From JAGOGN01 sp036652735 (GTDB taxonomy: Bacteria > Bacillota > Clostridia > Lachnospirales > Lachnospiraceae), in contig JAVVVI010000030.1 in assembly GCA_036652735.1 (NCBI GenBank), positions 1 through 28,827 on the forward strand: a stretch of 28,827 nt of DNA, read 5' to 3'. Below are positions 8,494 to 16,426 of this stretch, one piece after another; position 1 is the stretch's first letter; the number at the start of each line of letters is the position of its first letter. Position numbers and translations under genes: made by a program. The notes under the pieces were generated by a model. The model was not told where the DNA came from and made no database searches. It worked only from the letters and a program-made list of their open reading frames with translations.

Positions 8494-9840
8494 TTAATTA
8501 GGGTTAATCTTTTTCTTAATGGTATCTATAATGTCTGATGTTGTCTCATTTACATTCACGTCTTCTGCAATTTTTTTAATTCCATGAATGATAGTAGAAT
8601 GATCTCTTCCTCCAAGAAGTGAGCCAATGGTATCTAGGGGCAGGTCTGTCATTTGTTTGCATAAATACATTGCAATTTGTCTAGGTCTTGCTATTTCACT
8701 GCTTCTATTTTTGGATATCATTTGTTCAATTGATATTTGAAAATGATCGGATACTACTTCTATAATGAGTTGAGGTGTGACTTCTTTTGTCTTATCTGGA
8801 GATATAATGTTCTGAAGTTCCTTTATTGCTATATCCATTGTAATTTCAACATTTTCCAGGTTAGAATAGGCAATTAATTTATTTAACGCTCCTTCTAATT
8901 CACGAATATTTGATTTTACATTGTTCGCAATATAGTTTAATATTTCATCATTAATCTCAATTCCGTCCACTTCTTCCTTTCTTCGTAGAATTGCCATTCT
9001 TGTCTCATAATCCGGAGATCCAATATCAGCCAACAGTCCCCATTCAAACCTGGAACGAATTCTTTCTTCAAGTGTTTCAATTTCCTTTGGGGGCTTATCA
9101 CTGGATATTATGATTTGTTTTTTGGCTCCATGAAGTTCATTGAAGGTGTGGAAAAATTCTTCCTGTGTACTTTCTTTACCAATAATAAATTGAACATCAT
9201 CTACAAGAAGAACATCAATATTCCTGTATTTTTCTCTAAATTTTGACATGGCAGTATTATTACCATTACGAATAGAATCAATTAGTTCATTGGTAAAAGT
9301 TTCACTGGATACATAGAGAACCTTCAATTCAGGATTATGTGCCTGAATAAATTGTGCGATGGAATGCATGAGATGTGTTTTACCAAGTCCAACTCCTCCA
9401 TATAGAAACAGTGGATTGTATACTTCTCCCGGAGATTCCGCAACCGCTAAGGAAGCTGAGTGTGCAAATCGATTATTACTTCCAACTACAAATGTATCAA
9501 AAGTATAATTTGGATTTAGGTTGGATTTTTCAGCACTGTCGTAAGGTATTTGTTTTTTAATTGCAGGTTGTATGATTTTAGCCTGCTCAGGCAGAATAAA
9601 TTCAATCTCATAATCTTGGTTTGTTATTTCTGAGACGGCTACTTTTATTGGCAGCGTGAACTTTTTCTTAATATAATTAAGTGCTATTTGTTCTGATGGA
9701 ACTAAAATATATAACTTATTGCCTTTGATCGAGTGAACTTTAAGAGGCTCTACCCATGTATTAAAGGATACATCAGTAAGCTCATGCTCTGTTTTGACGG
9801 TTTGTAATATTTCATTCCATTTTTCTAGTATTAAATCCAT
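8494..9840 (-). CDS. dnaA: Chromosomal replication initiator DnaA
   Basis: AAA+ initiator that binds DnaA boxes and opens the origin. The 448-residue form starting MDLILEKWNE is chosen because the ATG at 9840 has a GGATGGAGATATAAA leader (GGAG ribosome-binding site) and begins at the conserved domain I. The open frame extends 50 codons further upstream, but that part has no family similarity and covers the promoter. Domain I is at 1-80, a linker at 85-110, the AAA+ domain follows with Walker A GGVGLGKT (148-155) and Walker B LLVDDVQF, then sensor motifs. The C-terminal domain IV carries the box-binding signature around GGRDHSTIIHG. Two tandem promoters lie upstream (9904-9932 and 9996-10025). 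Confidence 0.97.
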   Translation of the reverse strand: MDLILEKWNEILQTVKTEHELTDVSFNTWVEPLKVHSIKGNKLYILVPSEQIALNYIKKKFTLPIKVAVSEITNQDYEIEFILPEQAKIIQPAIKKQIPYDSAEKSNLNPNYTFDTFVVGSNNRFAHSASLAVAESPGEVYNPLFLYGGVGLGKTHLMHSIAQFIQAHNPELKVLYVSSETFTNELIDSIRNGNNTAMSKFREKYRNIDVLLVDDVQFIIGKESTQEEFFHTFNELHGAKKQIIISSDKPPKEIETLEERIRSRFEWGLLADIGSPDYETRMAILRRKEEVDGIEINDEILNYIANNVKSNIRELEGALNKLIAYSNLENVEITMDIAIKELQNIISPDKTKEVTPQLIIEVVSDHFQISIEQMISKNRSSEIARPRQIAMYLCKQMTDLPLDTIGSLLGGRDHSTIIHGIKKIAEDVNVNETTSDIIDTIKKKINPN

Positions 9841-9903
9841 TTTATATCTCCATCCTATATAATAGGTAGTAACACAGGTAAAAGTATGCATTTCTACCTT
9901 TCT

Positions 9904-9932
9904 ATCATATACTAAATTGGGCAAATATTCAA
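9904..9932 (-). promoter_or_regulatory. Candidate dnaA promoter P1 (proximal)
   Basis: On the minus strand TTGAAT (9932-9927) and TATGAT (9909-9904) are separated by 17 bases. The start would fall near 9897, giving a leader of about 57 nt before the dnaA ATG at 9840. Confidence 0.6.
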
Positions 9933-9995
9933 GAGAAATCAATATAGGTATAGGGGATAAGGGAAAAAAAATAAAAGGCGGTAAACCCATAAATA

Positions 9996-10025
9996 ATTAT
10001 AATCGTATGAATGTTAATAATTCAA
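9996..10025 (-). promoter_or_regulatory. Candidate dnaA promoter P2 (distal)
   Basis: On the minus strand TTGAAT (10025-10020) and a perfect TATAAT (10001-9996) are 18 bases apart. It lies about 60 bases from the DnaA box cluster at 10084-10126, so DnaA bound there could autoregulate it. Confidence 0.55.
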
Positions 10026-10083
10026 TTTATGAAATCCTCCGAACATCGGGCATTTACATGATAATAGTGGGTATATGTACAAG

Positions 10084-10126
10084 TTATCCATGAGATATCC
10101 ACAAGATATCCACAAAATGGGGATAA
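10084..10126 (+). promoter_or_regulatory. DnaA box cluster with 11-bp tandem repeat
   Basis: Four sites related to TTATNCACA occur in 43 bases: TTATCCATG (10084-10092), ATATCCACA (10095-10103), ATATCCACA (10106-10114), and TTATCCCCA on the opposite strand (10118-10126). The central two form a perfect direct repeat of AGATATCCACA (10093-10103 and 10104-10114), one helical turn apart, which would place DnaA monomers on the same DNA face. Confidence 0.75.
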
Positions 10127-10267
10127 CTTTATGTAACCTTTATATTTTTTTGACTGAATTTGCATTAAAATTAGAAATCAATATCTTGATAAAATTTTAT
10201 TATTTCTTATATATGTAGTATTTTTAAAAAAAAGTTTTATATTCTTAAAAAAAAGTCCATGTTTTAC

Positions 10268-10295
10268 TTGACTTGCCTCATTTATTTGTTATAAT
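10268..10295 (+). promoter_or_regulatory. rpmH promoter
   Basis: TTGACT (10268-10273) and a perfect TATAAT (10290-10295) are 16 bases apart. Transcription would start near 10302, about 30 bases before the rpmH ATG, and an AAAGGAGGTGG ribosome-binding site follows. Confidence 0.85.
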
Positions 10296-10332
10296 TGAAA
10301 TGATGTTTTTTAACGTAAAGGAGGTGGATATT

Positions 10333-10467
10333 ATGAAAATGACATTCCAACCAAAAAAGAGATCAAGAGCAAAGGTACATGGTTTTAGAACAAGAATGAG
10401 TACACCGGGTGGAAGAAAAGTTATTACTGCCAGAAGATTAAAAGGTAGAAAACAATTGTCAGCTTAG
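10333..10467 (+). CDS. rpmH: Ribosomal protein bL34
   Basis: A 44-residue, very basic protein of the large ribosomal subunit. MKMTFQPKKRSRAKVHGF, the central FRTRMSTPGGRKVI and the C-terminal RRLKGRK are the standard L34 signature, and the length is exactly that of the family. The ATG at 10333 is chosen because the near-perfect AAAGGAGGTGG lies 6-7 bases before it. The frame stays open upstream to a TTG inside the promoter, which is not a real start. It is the first plus-strand gene right of the origin and is followed directly by a terminator-like hairpin, so rpmH may be expressed in excess of rnpA. Confidence 0.98.
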   Translation: MKMTFQPKKRSRAKVHGFRTRMSTPGGRKVITARRLKGRKQLSA

Positions 10468-10493
10468 ACCACATTATTTGTGGTCTTTTCTTC
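10467..10493 (+). terminator. Terminator/attenuator after rpmH
   Basis: A 7-bp stem GACCACA (10467-10473) with TGTGGTC (10479-10485), a 5-base loop, then TTTTCTTCT. It begins inside the rpmH stop codon. Partial read-through would set the rpmH to rnpA ratio. Confidence 0.75.
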
Positions 10494-10522
10494 TACCAGA
10501 GAACGATGTAAAAAAAGATGAG

Positions 10523-10541
10523 GCGGATTTTTCTTATCCGC
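10523..10541 (+). other. Small hairpin in the rnpA leader
   Basis: GCGGAT (10523-10528) and ATCCGC (10536-10541) form a 6-bp stem with a 7-base loop, ending 22 bases before the rnpA ATG. It precedes the ribosome-binding site AAGGATGGGA and could act as a leader structure or mRNA processing site; there is no T-tract after it. Confidence 0.4.
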
Positions 10542-10563
10542 TGTGACAGAAGGATGGGAATTT

Positions 10564-10920
10564 ATGATATTTTCTGAATCATTAAAGAAAAATAGGGATT
10601 TCCAAAAAGTATATGACCACGGTATTTCTTATGCCAATAAATATCTGGTCATGTTTGTCTTTCAGAATCAGACAGACCGAAACAGACTTGGCATATCAGT
10701 GAGCAAAAAAGTTGGAAATAGTGTTATAAGACATCACATTACTCGATTAGTAAGAGAAAGTTATAGACTACATGAAGAAATGTTTAATAGTGGTTTAGAC
10801 ATTGTAGTCATTTCCAGAGTTGCAGCGAAGAATATTGGATATCACGAAGTTGAAAGTGCATTGCTGCATTTGGGAAATCTTCATCACATTATTGTTAAAA
10901 AGAAGATGGATAATAGTTGA
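10564..10920 (+). CDS. rnpA: Ribonuclease P protein component
   Basis: Protein cofactor of RNase P, which matures tRNA 5' ends. The chosen ATG at 10564 gives 118 residues, a normal length, and has an AAGGATGGGA ribosome-binding site; a GTG 21 bases upstream is also in frame but lies in the leader hairpin. The segment MIFSESLKKNRDFQKVY is typical of the N-terminus, and RLGISVSKKVGNSVIR leads into the RNA-binding helix. That helix reads RHHITRLVRESYR, where the family's RNR motif is usually RNRxKR, so Asn, Arg and Lys are replaced by His, His and Thr. The gene overlaps yidD by 4 bases. Confidence 0.96.
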   Translation: MIFSESLKKNRDFQKVYDHGISYANKYLVMFVFQNQTDRNRLGISVSKKVGNSVIRHHITRLVRESYRLHEEMFNSGLDIVVISRVAAKNIGYHEVESALLHLGNLHHIIVKKKMDNS

Positions 10921-11126
10921 AGAAAATTATAATTATATTAATTAAGTTTTATAGAAAATATTTGTCACCAATGAAAACAACAAAATGCCCGTATTTCCCC
11001 ACCTGTTCTACTTATGCTTTAGAAGCAGTAAGTAAATACGGTGTGGTGAAAGGTGGCGGATTGGCTGTATGGAGAATCATTAGGTGTAATCCGTTTTCAA
11101 AGGGCGGTTATGACCCAGTACCATAA
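10917..11126 (+). CDS. yidD: Membrane protein insertion efficiency factor YidD
   Basis: A 69-residue member of the YidD family, thought to assist YidC-dependent membrane insertion. An N-terminal amphipathic/hydrophobic helix (about 3-17) leads into YRKYLSPMKTTKCPYFPTCS, with the conserved cysteines of the KCPYFPTCSTYA motif at about 30-42, and the C-terminal RCNPFSKGGYDPVP is canonical. The start is a TTG that overlaps the rnpA TGA stop (10917-10920), so it is translationally coupled. No good ribosome-binding site of its own is seen. Confidence 0.93.
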   Translation: MKKIIIILIKFYRKYLSPMKTTKCPYFPTCSTYALEAVSKYGVVKGGGLAVWRIIRCNPFSKGGYDPVP

Positions 11127-11144
11127 TATTAGGAGGTATTTCAC

Positions 11145-12425
11145 TTGACGAATATTATTTTGACTCAATATTCCGGTAAGATTATTGGACCTATTGCAGT
11201 TGTGATTGGTTACATTATCGATTTTATTTACAATGGTTTATATCAATTGTTTGGATTAGAAAACATTGGTCTCACAATTTTATTTTTGACCATCATTGTG
11301 TATTTATTATTAACTCCCCTGACATATAAGCAGCAGAAGTTCTCAAAAATGTCAATGAAGATGAATCCGGAACTTCAAGAACTGCAATACAAATATAAAG
11401 GAAGAACAGATCAGGAAGCAAGAATCAAAATGCAGGAAGAAACACAGGCTGTATATGAGAAGTATGGTGTGTCGGCAACAGGAAGCTGTTTGCAATTGTT
11501 TATTCAAATGCCAATCTTTTTTGCATTATATCGTGTTATTGCCAATGTACCTGCTTATGTATCCAGTGTAAAGGATTCCTATACAGGGTTAGTGGATCAG
11601 ATTATGGCAACAAGCGGTTATCAGGATACAATAGCCTCAGTTATTGAAAAATTGAAACTCTCGGGTGTATCTTTAAATTTTGCCGCAGATGCTTCAAATT
11701 CAACGATTTCAAACTCTATCATTGATGTATTATATAAATTTCCAACCCATAGCTGGGGGGATTTTGATGGTTGGAGTTCTTTAATTAATAGTTTTCCTAA
11801 CCTAACAGATTTAATAGAAACGACACGAAATGCAGCGTTTCATTTTAACTCATTCATTGGACTTGATATTGCAAATTCACCTTTAAGTACAATGAAAAGT
11901 ACTTTTTCAACAGGACATTATGGTTTACTTATTTTAGCTCTTATGGTTCCAATTCTTTCAGGTTTGACACAGTTTTTAAACTTAAAGCTGGCTTCTACCG
12001 GTAATGCAGCTGTTACAGCTGATAACCCTATGTCAAGTTCTATGAATATGATGAACCTTATGATGCCTTTGGTTTCAGTAGTAATGGTTCTTACACTTCC
12101 AATTGGTCTTGGTATCTATTGGATTGTTGGTGCAATTGTTCGTAGTATTCAACAGGTTGTTATCAATCGTCATTTAGATAAGGTTGATTTTGACAAGATT
12201 GTTGAAAAGAACATGAAAAAAGCTGCTAAAAAAAGGGAAAAGCGTGGAGGATATACCGGTAGTCAAATAGCATCAGCTGCTACAGTGAATGCTCGCAGTA
12301 TCACTCCGGAAGAACGTGAAAAACAGCTGCAGCAGGCAAGGACAGCACAGGCAACTGCAAAAACAGGAAGTCTTGCCAGCAAAGCTAATTTAGTTCGTGA
12401 ATTTAATGAAAAGAATAATAAATAG
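11145..12425 (+). CDS. yidC: Membrane protein insertase YidC/SpoIIIJ family
   Basis: Inserts proteins into the cytoplasmic membrane alone or with Sec. The 426 residues are long for a Gram-positive YidC (usually 260-290). The N-terminus lacks a lipobox; a hydrophobic helix at 13-30 precedes the core. The core begins at TILFLTIIVYLLLTPLT (44-60), continues with the KQQKFSKMSMKMNPELQ coiled hairpin and the SATGSCLQLFIQMPIFFALYRV helix, then an extra extracytoplasmic segment of roughly 110 residues (about 140-250), and further helices near 260-360. The tail (365-426) is basic and Ala/Gln-rich. The groove arginine of the family aligns with Tyr53 here. The start is TTG with AGGAGG 7 bases upstream. 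It sits between yidD and jag, the standard cluster. Confidence 0.95.
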   Translation: MTNIILTQYSGKIIGPIAVVIGYIIDFIYNGLYQLFGLENIGLTILFLTIIVYLLLTPLTYKQQKFSKMSMKMNPELQELQYKYKGRTDQEARIKMQEETQAVYEKYGVSATGSCLQLFIQMPIFFALYRVIANVPAYVSSVKDSYTGLVDQIMATSGYQDTIASVIEKLKLSGVSLNFAADASNSTISNSIIDVLYKFPTHSWGDFDGWSSLINSFPNLTDLIETTRNAAFHFNSFIGLDIANSPLSTMKSTFSTGHYGLLILALMVPILSGLTQFLNLKLASTGNAAVTADNPMSSSMNMMNLMMPLVSVVMVLTLPIGLGIYWIVGAIVRSIQQVVINRHLDKVDFDKIVEKNMKKAAKKREKRGGYTGSQIASAATVNARSITPEEREKQLQQARTAQATAKTGSLASKANLVREFNEKNNK

Positions 12426-12437
12426 GAGGTCTTTTTA

Positions 12438-13067
12438 ATGGAATTTAAGGAATTTACCGCCAAAACCGTTGACGATGCTATTACAAACGCTCTGATTGAA
12501 TTAGGAATTACCAGTGATCAGATTGAATATGAAGTAATCGAAAAAGGAAGTTCAGGTTTCTTGGGTTTTGCAAGTAAAGAGGCTAAAATCAAGGTAAGAA
12601 AGAAATTTACACCAATTGATGATGTTACCGATTTTTTAAAGAAAGTGACATCTGCTATGGGTCTTGTAGTTGATGTATCCATTAAGAATGATGAGGAGAA
12701 TCATATCTTCGATGTTGAATTAACAGGAGATGATATGGGAGTTTTAATTGGAAAAAGAGGACAAACATTAGATTCTCTCCAATATTTAACAAATCTTGCA
12801 ATTAACAAAAAATCAGAAGAATATATAAAAGTTAAGATTGACACAGAAGATTACCGAAAGAGAAGAAAAGAGACATTAGAGAATCTGGCAAAGAATATAT
12901 CATTTAAAGTGAAAAGAACCAAACGAAGTGTTTCTCTTGAACCTATGAATCCTTTCGAACGTAGAATCATTCATTCTTCTTTACAAAATGATCATTATGT
13001 AACAACACATAGTGAAGGAGAAGAACCATTTAGACATGTTGTGATTACATTAAAGAAAAATCAGTAA
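12438..13067 (+). CDS. jag: Jag/KhpB RNA-binding protein (Jag_N-KH-R3H)
   Basis: RNA-binding partner encoded beside yidC; in streptococci and lactobacilli KhpB works with KhpA and influences cell elongation and division. The 209 residues comprise Jag_N (about 1-55, with SSGFLGF near 38-44), a KH domain with its GKRG loop at 105-108 inside MGVLIGKRGQTLDSLQYL, and an R3H domain (about 145-207) with NPFERRIIHSSL and the FRHVVI strand. All key loops are intact. It starts 12 bases after yidC with an AGGAGG ribosome-binding site, so co-expression is likely. Confidence 0.95.
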   Translation: MEFKEFTAKTVDDAITNALIELGITSDQIEYEVIEKGSSGFLGFASKEAKIKVRKKFTPIDDVTDFLKKVTSAMGLVVDVSIKNDEENHIFDVELTGDDMGVLIGKRGQTLDSLQYLTNLAINKKSEEYIKVKIDTEDYRKRRKETLENLAKNISFKVKRTKRSVSLEPMNPFERRIIHSSLQNDHYVTTHSEGEEPFRHVVITLKKNQ

Positions 13068-13082
13068 CGGATACATAACGGT

Positions 13083-13112
13083 AAGGGGCTAGTTCATCAG
13101 TCCCTTTTGTTA
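13083..13112 (+). terminator. Terminator after jag
   Basis: An 8-bp stem (13083-13090 with 13099-13106, one G.U) and an 8-base loop, followed by TTGTTAT. It probably ends or attenuates the rpmH-jag transcript before mnmE; no clear promoter is visible between it and mnmE, so read-through is plausible. Confidence 0.6.
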
Positions 13113-13140
13113 TACCACTTTAGCGGAGGAAAAATTAATT

Positions 13141-14523
13141 ATGCTATCAGATACAATTGCTGCAATTTCCACTGCAATGTCCAATTCAGGAATTGGAATT
13201 GTAAGAATGAGTGGAGAAGATTCCTTTGAAATTATTCAAAAAGTATTTAAGAATCGATGGAATAAGCCCGTTATTGAGAAAACAAATGTACAAAGTCATA
13301 CTGTTCATTATGGTTATATTGTTGATGACACCCAAGTCATTGATGAAGTTTTAGTGCTATTCATGAAAGGGCCAAACAGTTTCACCAGAGAAGATACGGT
13401 GGAGGTTGATTGTCATGGTGGGGTTCTTGTAATGAAAAAAATACTTGAAATTTTAATTCAGTATGGTGCAAGACCTGCTGAACCCGGGGAGTTTAGTAAG
13501 CGAGCTTTCTTAAATGGCAGAATTGATCTTGCTCAGGCGGAATCGATTATGGATCTTATTAATTCAAGTAATGAATTTGCTATGCAAAGCTCAATGAACC
13601 AGTTACAGGGTTCTGTATCCAAAGCTATCGTTTCAATTCGGCAAGAACTCATTCATGAGATTGCATTTATTGAGTCTGCCCTTGATGATCCGGAACACAT
13701 TAGTCTTGCAGGTTATCCACAAAAATTATATGAAATTGTGAATAACAGTTTACTAAAAGTGAATAAATTAATTGATACTTCTGAAGATGGAAAAATATTA
13801 AAAGAGGGAATTCAGACGGTTATTGTAGGTAAACCAAATGTAGGAAAATCATCTCTTTTAAACCTGCTGCTTGGTGAAGAACGCGCAATTGTTACAGATG
13901 TTGCAGGAACTACAAGAGATATCTTACAGGAACATATTTCCCTAGGTGGAATTTGTTTGAATATTATTGATACTGCGGGGATCAGAGATTCTGTTGATAT
14001 TGTTGAAAAAATTGGTGTGGATAAATCGAAGGCCTATTTGTCGAAGGCAGACCTTGTTCTATATATTGTTGATTCATCTACAGCCCTTGATGAAAACGAT
14101 GAAGAGATTATAAACCTACTTCAGAATAAAAAAGTGATTGTTTTGCTGAATAAAACAGATTTACAACCTATTACAACCATAGATATGTTACAAGCTAAGC
14201 TTAATCATACCATTCTAGCTATATCAGCCAAAGAAGAGAAGGGTATTGATGAAATTAAGAATGCAGTAATGAAATTATTTTTTAAAGGTACTGTAACCTT
14301 CAATGACCAGGTTTATATTACAAGTGTGCGACATAAAACAGCTCTTATAGAGACGTCAAAGAGTTTAAATATGGTTCTTACAAGCATTCGCAATCATATG
14401 CCGGAGGATTTTTTTTCCATTGACTTAATGGATGCTTATGAAGAGCTTTCCTCTATTATTGGAGAGTCTGTGGGAGAAGATTTGGTTAATGAAATATTCA
14501 GTAAGTTTTGTACAGGAAAATAG
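13141..14523 (+). CDS. mnmE: tRNA modification GTPase MnmE
   Basis: With MnmG installs the cmnm5 group on wobble uridine 34 of certain tRNAs. The 460 residues have the N-terminal folate-binding domain (1-120), helical segments, and an inserted G domain (about 222-380) with G1 GKPNVGKS (230-237), G2/G3 including DTAGIR, G4 NKTD and G5 SAK. The C-terminus ends FCTGK, matching the family's C(I/L)GK motif with its catalytic cysteine. The start follows GCGGAGG. mnmG begins 14 bases downstream, matching the functional pairing. Confidence 0.98.
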   Translation: MLSDTIAAISTAMSNSGIGIVRMSGEDSFEIIQKVFKNRWNKPVIEKTNVQSHTVHYGYIVDDTQVIDEVLVLFMKGPNSFTREDTVEVDCHGGVLVMKKILEILIQYGARPAEPGEFSKRAFLNGRIDLAQAESIMDLINSSNEFAMQSSMNQLQGSVSKAIVSIRQELIHEIAFIESALDDPEHISLAGYPQKLYEIVNNSLLKVNKLIDTSEDGKILKEGIQTVIVGKPNVGKSSLLNLLLGEERAIVTDVAGTTRDILQEHISLGGICLNIIDTAGIRDSVDIVEKIGVDKSKAYLSKADLVLYIVDSSTALDENDEEIINLLQNKKVIVLLNKTDLQPITTIDMLQAKLNHTILAISAKEEKGIDEIKNAVMKLFFKGTVTFNDQVYITSVRHKTALIETSKSLNMVLTSIRNHMPEDFFSIDLMDAYEELSSIIGESVGEDLVNEIFSKFCTGK

Positions 14524-14537
14524 AGAGGATGATAAGA

Positions 14538-16424
14538 ATGTCATCATTAGTTGAAAATTATGATGTTTGCGTAATTGGTGCCGGACATGCCGGTTGTGAG
14601 GCGGCTCTTGCATGTGCAAGAATGGGCTTGTCTACGATTATATTTACAGTTAGTATTGAAAGCATAGCATTAATGCCCTGCAACCCCAATATTGGCGGCA
14701 GTTCCAAAGGACATCTTGTAAGAGAAGTAGATGCGTTGGGTGGAGAAATGGGAATTGCAATTGATCATACCTTTATCCAGTCAAAAATGTTAAATGAATC
14801 GAAAGGTCCTGCAGTTCATTCTCTTAGGGCGCAGGCGGATAAGAATGCTTATAGTGCATATATGAGACAGACATTGGAACATACAGATCTTTTAACAATT
14901 CGAAAAGGGGAGATTGTGGAGATTTTGGCTGAGGATGGAAGGGTAAAGGGGGTAAAATCTTTTTCCGGTGCTACATATTATTCCAAGGCAGTAATTCTAT
15001 GTACGGGAACTTACTTGCAGTCCAGATGCCTTTATGGAGACGTTGTGGAGCACACAGGACCAAATGGTTTACAGAGTGCAAACTATTTATCTGCTTCCTT
15101 AAAAAATCTAGGAATTTCCATGCAGCGCTTTAAAACAGGAACTCCTGCGCGTATTGATAAGCGTTCCATTGATTTCTCCAAGATGCAGGAACAGTTTGGG
15201 GATGAAAAAGTGGTTCCCTTTTCTTTTTCAACAAATCCGGAAGATGTGAAGATTCATCAGGTTTCCTGTTGGCTGACTTACACCAATAATGAAACACACC
15301 AAATTATACGTGATAATCTTGACCGTTCCCCTCTCTATTCAGGAATGATTGAAGGTACGGGACCGAGATATTGTCCTTCTATTGAAGATAAGGTTGTAAA
15401 ATTTGCAGATCGTGAGCGCCATCAGGTATTTATTGAACCGGAGGGTTTAAATACCAATGAAATGTATGTAGGTGGAATGTCCAGTTCTCTTCCGGAAGAT
15501 GTTCAGTACCAGATGTATCACACTGTTCCGGGACTGGAACATGGTAAAATTGTTCGGAATGCGTATGCCATTGAATATGATTGCATTCATCCGAATCAAT
15601 TGCTTCCATCTTTGGAATTTAAAAAAATAAGTGGTTTGTTTAGTGGAGGCCAATTTAATGGAAGTTCCGGGTATGAGGAAGCAGCAGGACAGGGGTTAAT
15701 TGCTGGAATTAATGCTGCAAGGAAAATTAAAGGTGAAAAACCGATTATTCTTGATCGATCCCAGGCTTATATTGGAGTTCTGATTGACGATTTAGTGACC
15801 AAGGAAAATACGGAACCCTACCGTATGATGACATCAAGAGCAGAATATCGTCTAATACTAAGACAGGATAATGCTGATTTACGTTTATCTAAAATTGGTT
15901 ATGAGGTTGGTTTAATCTCAGAAGAACGCTATCAATGGGTTCTAGAAAAAGAAATTTTAATTAAAGATGAAATCCAACGTGTAAATAATGTGAATTTGGG
16001 TGCGAATAGTGAGGTTCAGAGTTTACTTGAATCCTATCAAAGTACACCCTTAAAGACAGGAACTACATTAGCAGAATTAATTCGCAGACCGGAATTATCC
16101 TATGATATCCTAAAACCTCTTGATAAAGATAGACCGAATCTACCGGATGATGTAAGAGAGCAGGTTAACATTAATGTTAAATATGATGGATATATTACAC
16201 GTCAGATGAAACAGGTATCTCAATTTAAAAAGTTGGAAAACAAGCAGCTTCCACCTAACTTTGATTATAATTTAATTGGTAGTCTTCGAACGGAAGCCAT
16301 ACAAAAATTAAACTTGTATCAACCGATTTCCATAGGACATGCTTCAAGAATCTCAGGAGTATCTCCGGCTGATATTTCAGTAATTTTGGTTTATATGGAG
16401 CAAAATAGACATAAGAAGGAGTAA
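14538..16424 (+). CDS. mnmG: tRNA U34 carboxymethylaminomethyl-modifying enzyme MnmG
   Basis: FAD-dependent partner of MnmE. The start MSSLVENYDV (628 residues) is chosen because AGAGAGGATGATAAGA precedes it; an in-frame ATG 30 bases upstream overlaps the mnmE end and has no good ribosome-binding site. The FAD-binding VIGAGHAGCEAA motif is at about 13-24, CNPNIGGSSKGHLVREVD follows, and the catalytic-cysteine region GTGPRYCPSIEDK occurs at about 272-284. The C-terminal helical domain (about 550-628) contains SHASRISGVSPAD-like HASRISGVSPADI. The frame is intact and full-length. Confidence 0.98.
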   Translation: MSSLVENYDVCVIGAGHAGCEAALACARMGLSTIIFTVSIESIALMPCNPNIGGSSKGHLVREVDALGGEMGIAIDHTFIQSKMLNESKGPAVHSLRAQADKNAYSAYMRQTLEHTDLLTIRKGEIVEILAEDGRVKGVKSFSGATYYSKAVILCTGTYLQSRCLYGDVVEHTGPNGLQSANYLSASLKNLGISMQRFKTGTPARIDKRSIDFSKMQEQFGDEKVVPFSFSTNPEDVKIHQVSCWLTYTNNETHQIIRDNLDRSPLYSGMIEGTGPRYCPSIEDKVVKFADRERHQVFIEPEGLNTNEMYVGGMSSSLPEDVQYQMYHTVPGLEHGKIVRNAYAIEYDCIHPNQLLPSLEFKKISGLFSGGQFNGSSGYEEAAGQGLIAGINAARKIKGEKPIILDRSQAYIGVLIDDLVTKENTEPYRMMTSRAEYRLILRQDNADLRLSKIGYEVGLISEERYQWVLEKEILIKDEIQRVNNVNLGANSEVQSLLESYQSTPLKTGTTLAELIRRPELSYDILKPLDKDRPNLPDDVREQVNINVKYDGYITRQMKQVSQFKKLENKQLPPNFDYNLIGSLRTEAIQKLNLYQPISIGHASRISGVSPADISVILVYMEQNRHKKE

Positions 16425-16426
16425 CT

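Larger units (their letters stand above)
9841..10332. other. Origin region upstream of dnaA (rpmH-dnaA divergent intergenic)
   Basis: This 492-base gap contains no gene and is where gene polarity flips. From left to right it holds the two dnaA promoters, a cluster of four DnaA-box-like sites (10084-10126), an A/T-rich stretch (about 10137-10265) with long A and T runs, and the rpmH promoter (10268-10295). This corresponds to the upstream box clusters (incA/incB type) of the bipartite Firmicutes origin. Confidence 0.8.

Noticed and set aside
9841..9990. A 50-codon in-frame extension of dnaA
   Set aside because: It has no similarity to DnaA domain I, covers the proximal dnaA promoter, and the ATG at 9840 has a proper ribosome-binding site.
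10273..10332. TTG start for rpmH 60 bases upstream
   Set aside because: It would start within the promoter, and the canonical L34 N-terminus follows AAAGGAGGTGG at 10333.
14508..14537. Longer mnmG start overlapping mnmE
   Set aside because: The extra residues are not in the family and the start at 14538 has AGAGAGGATG ahead of it.
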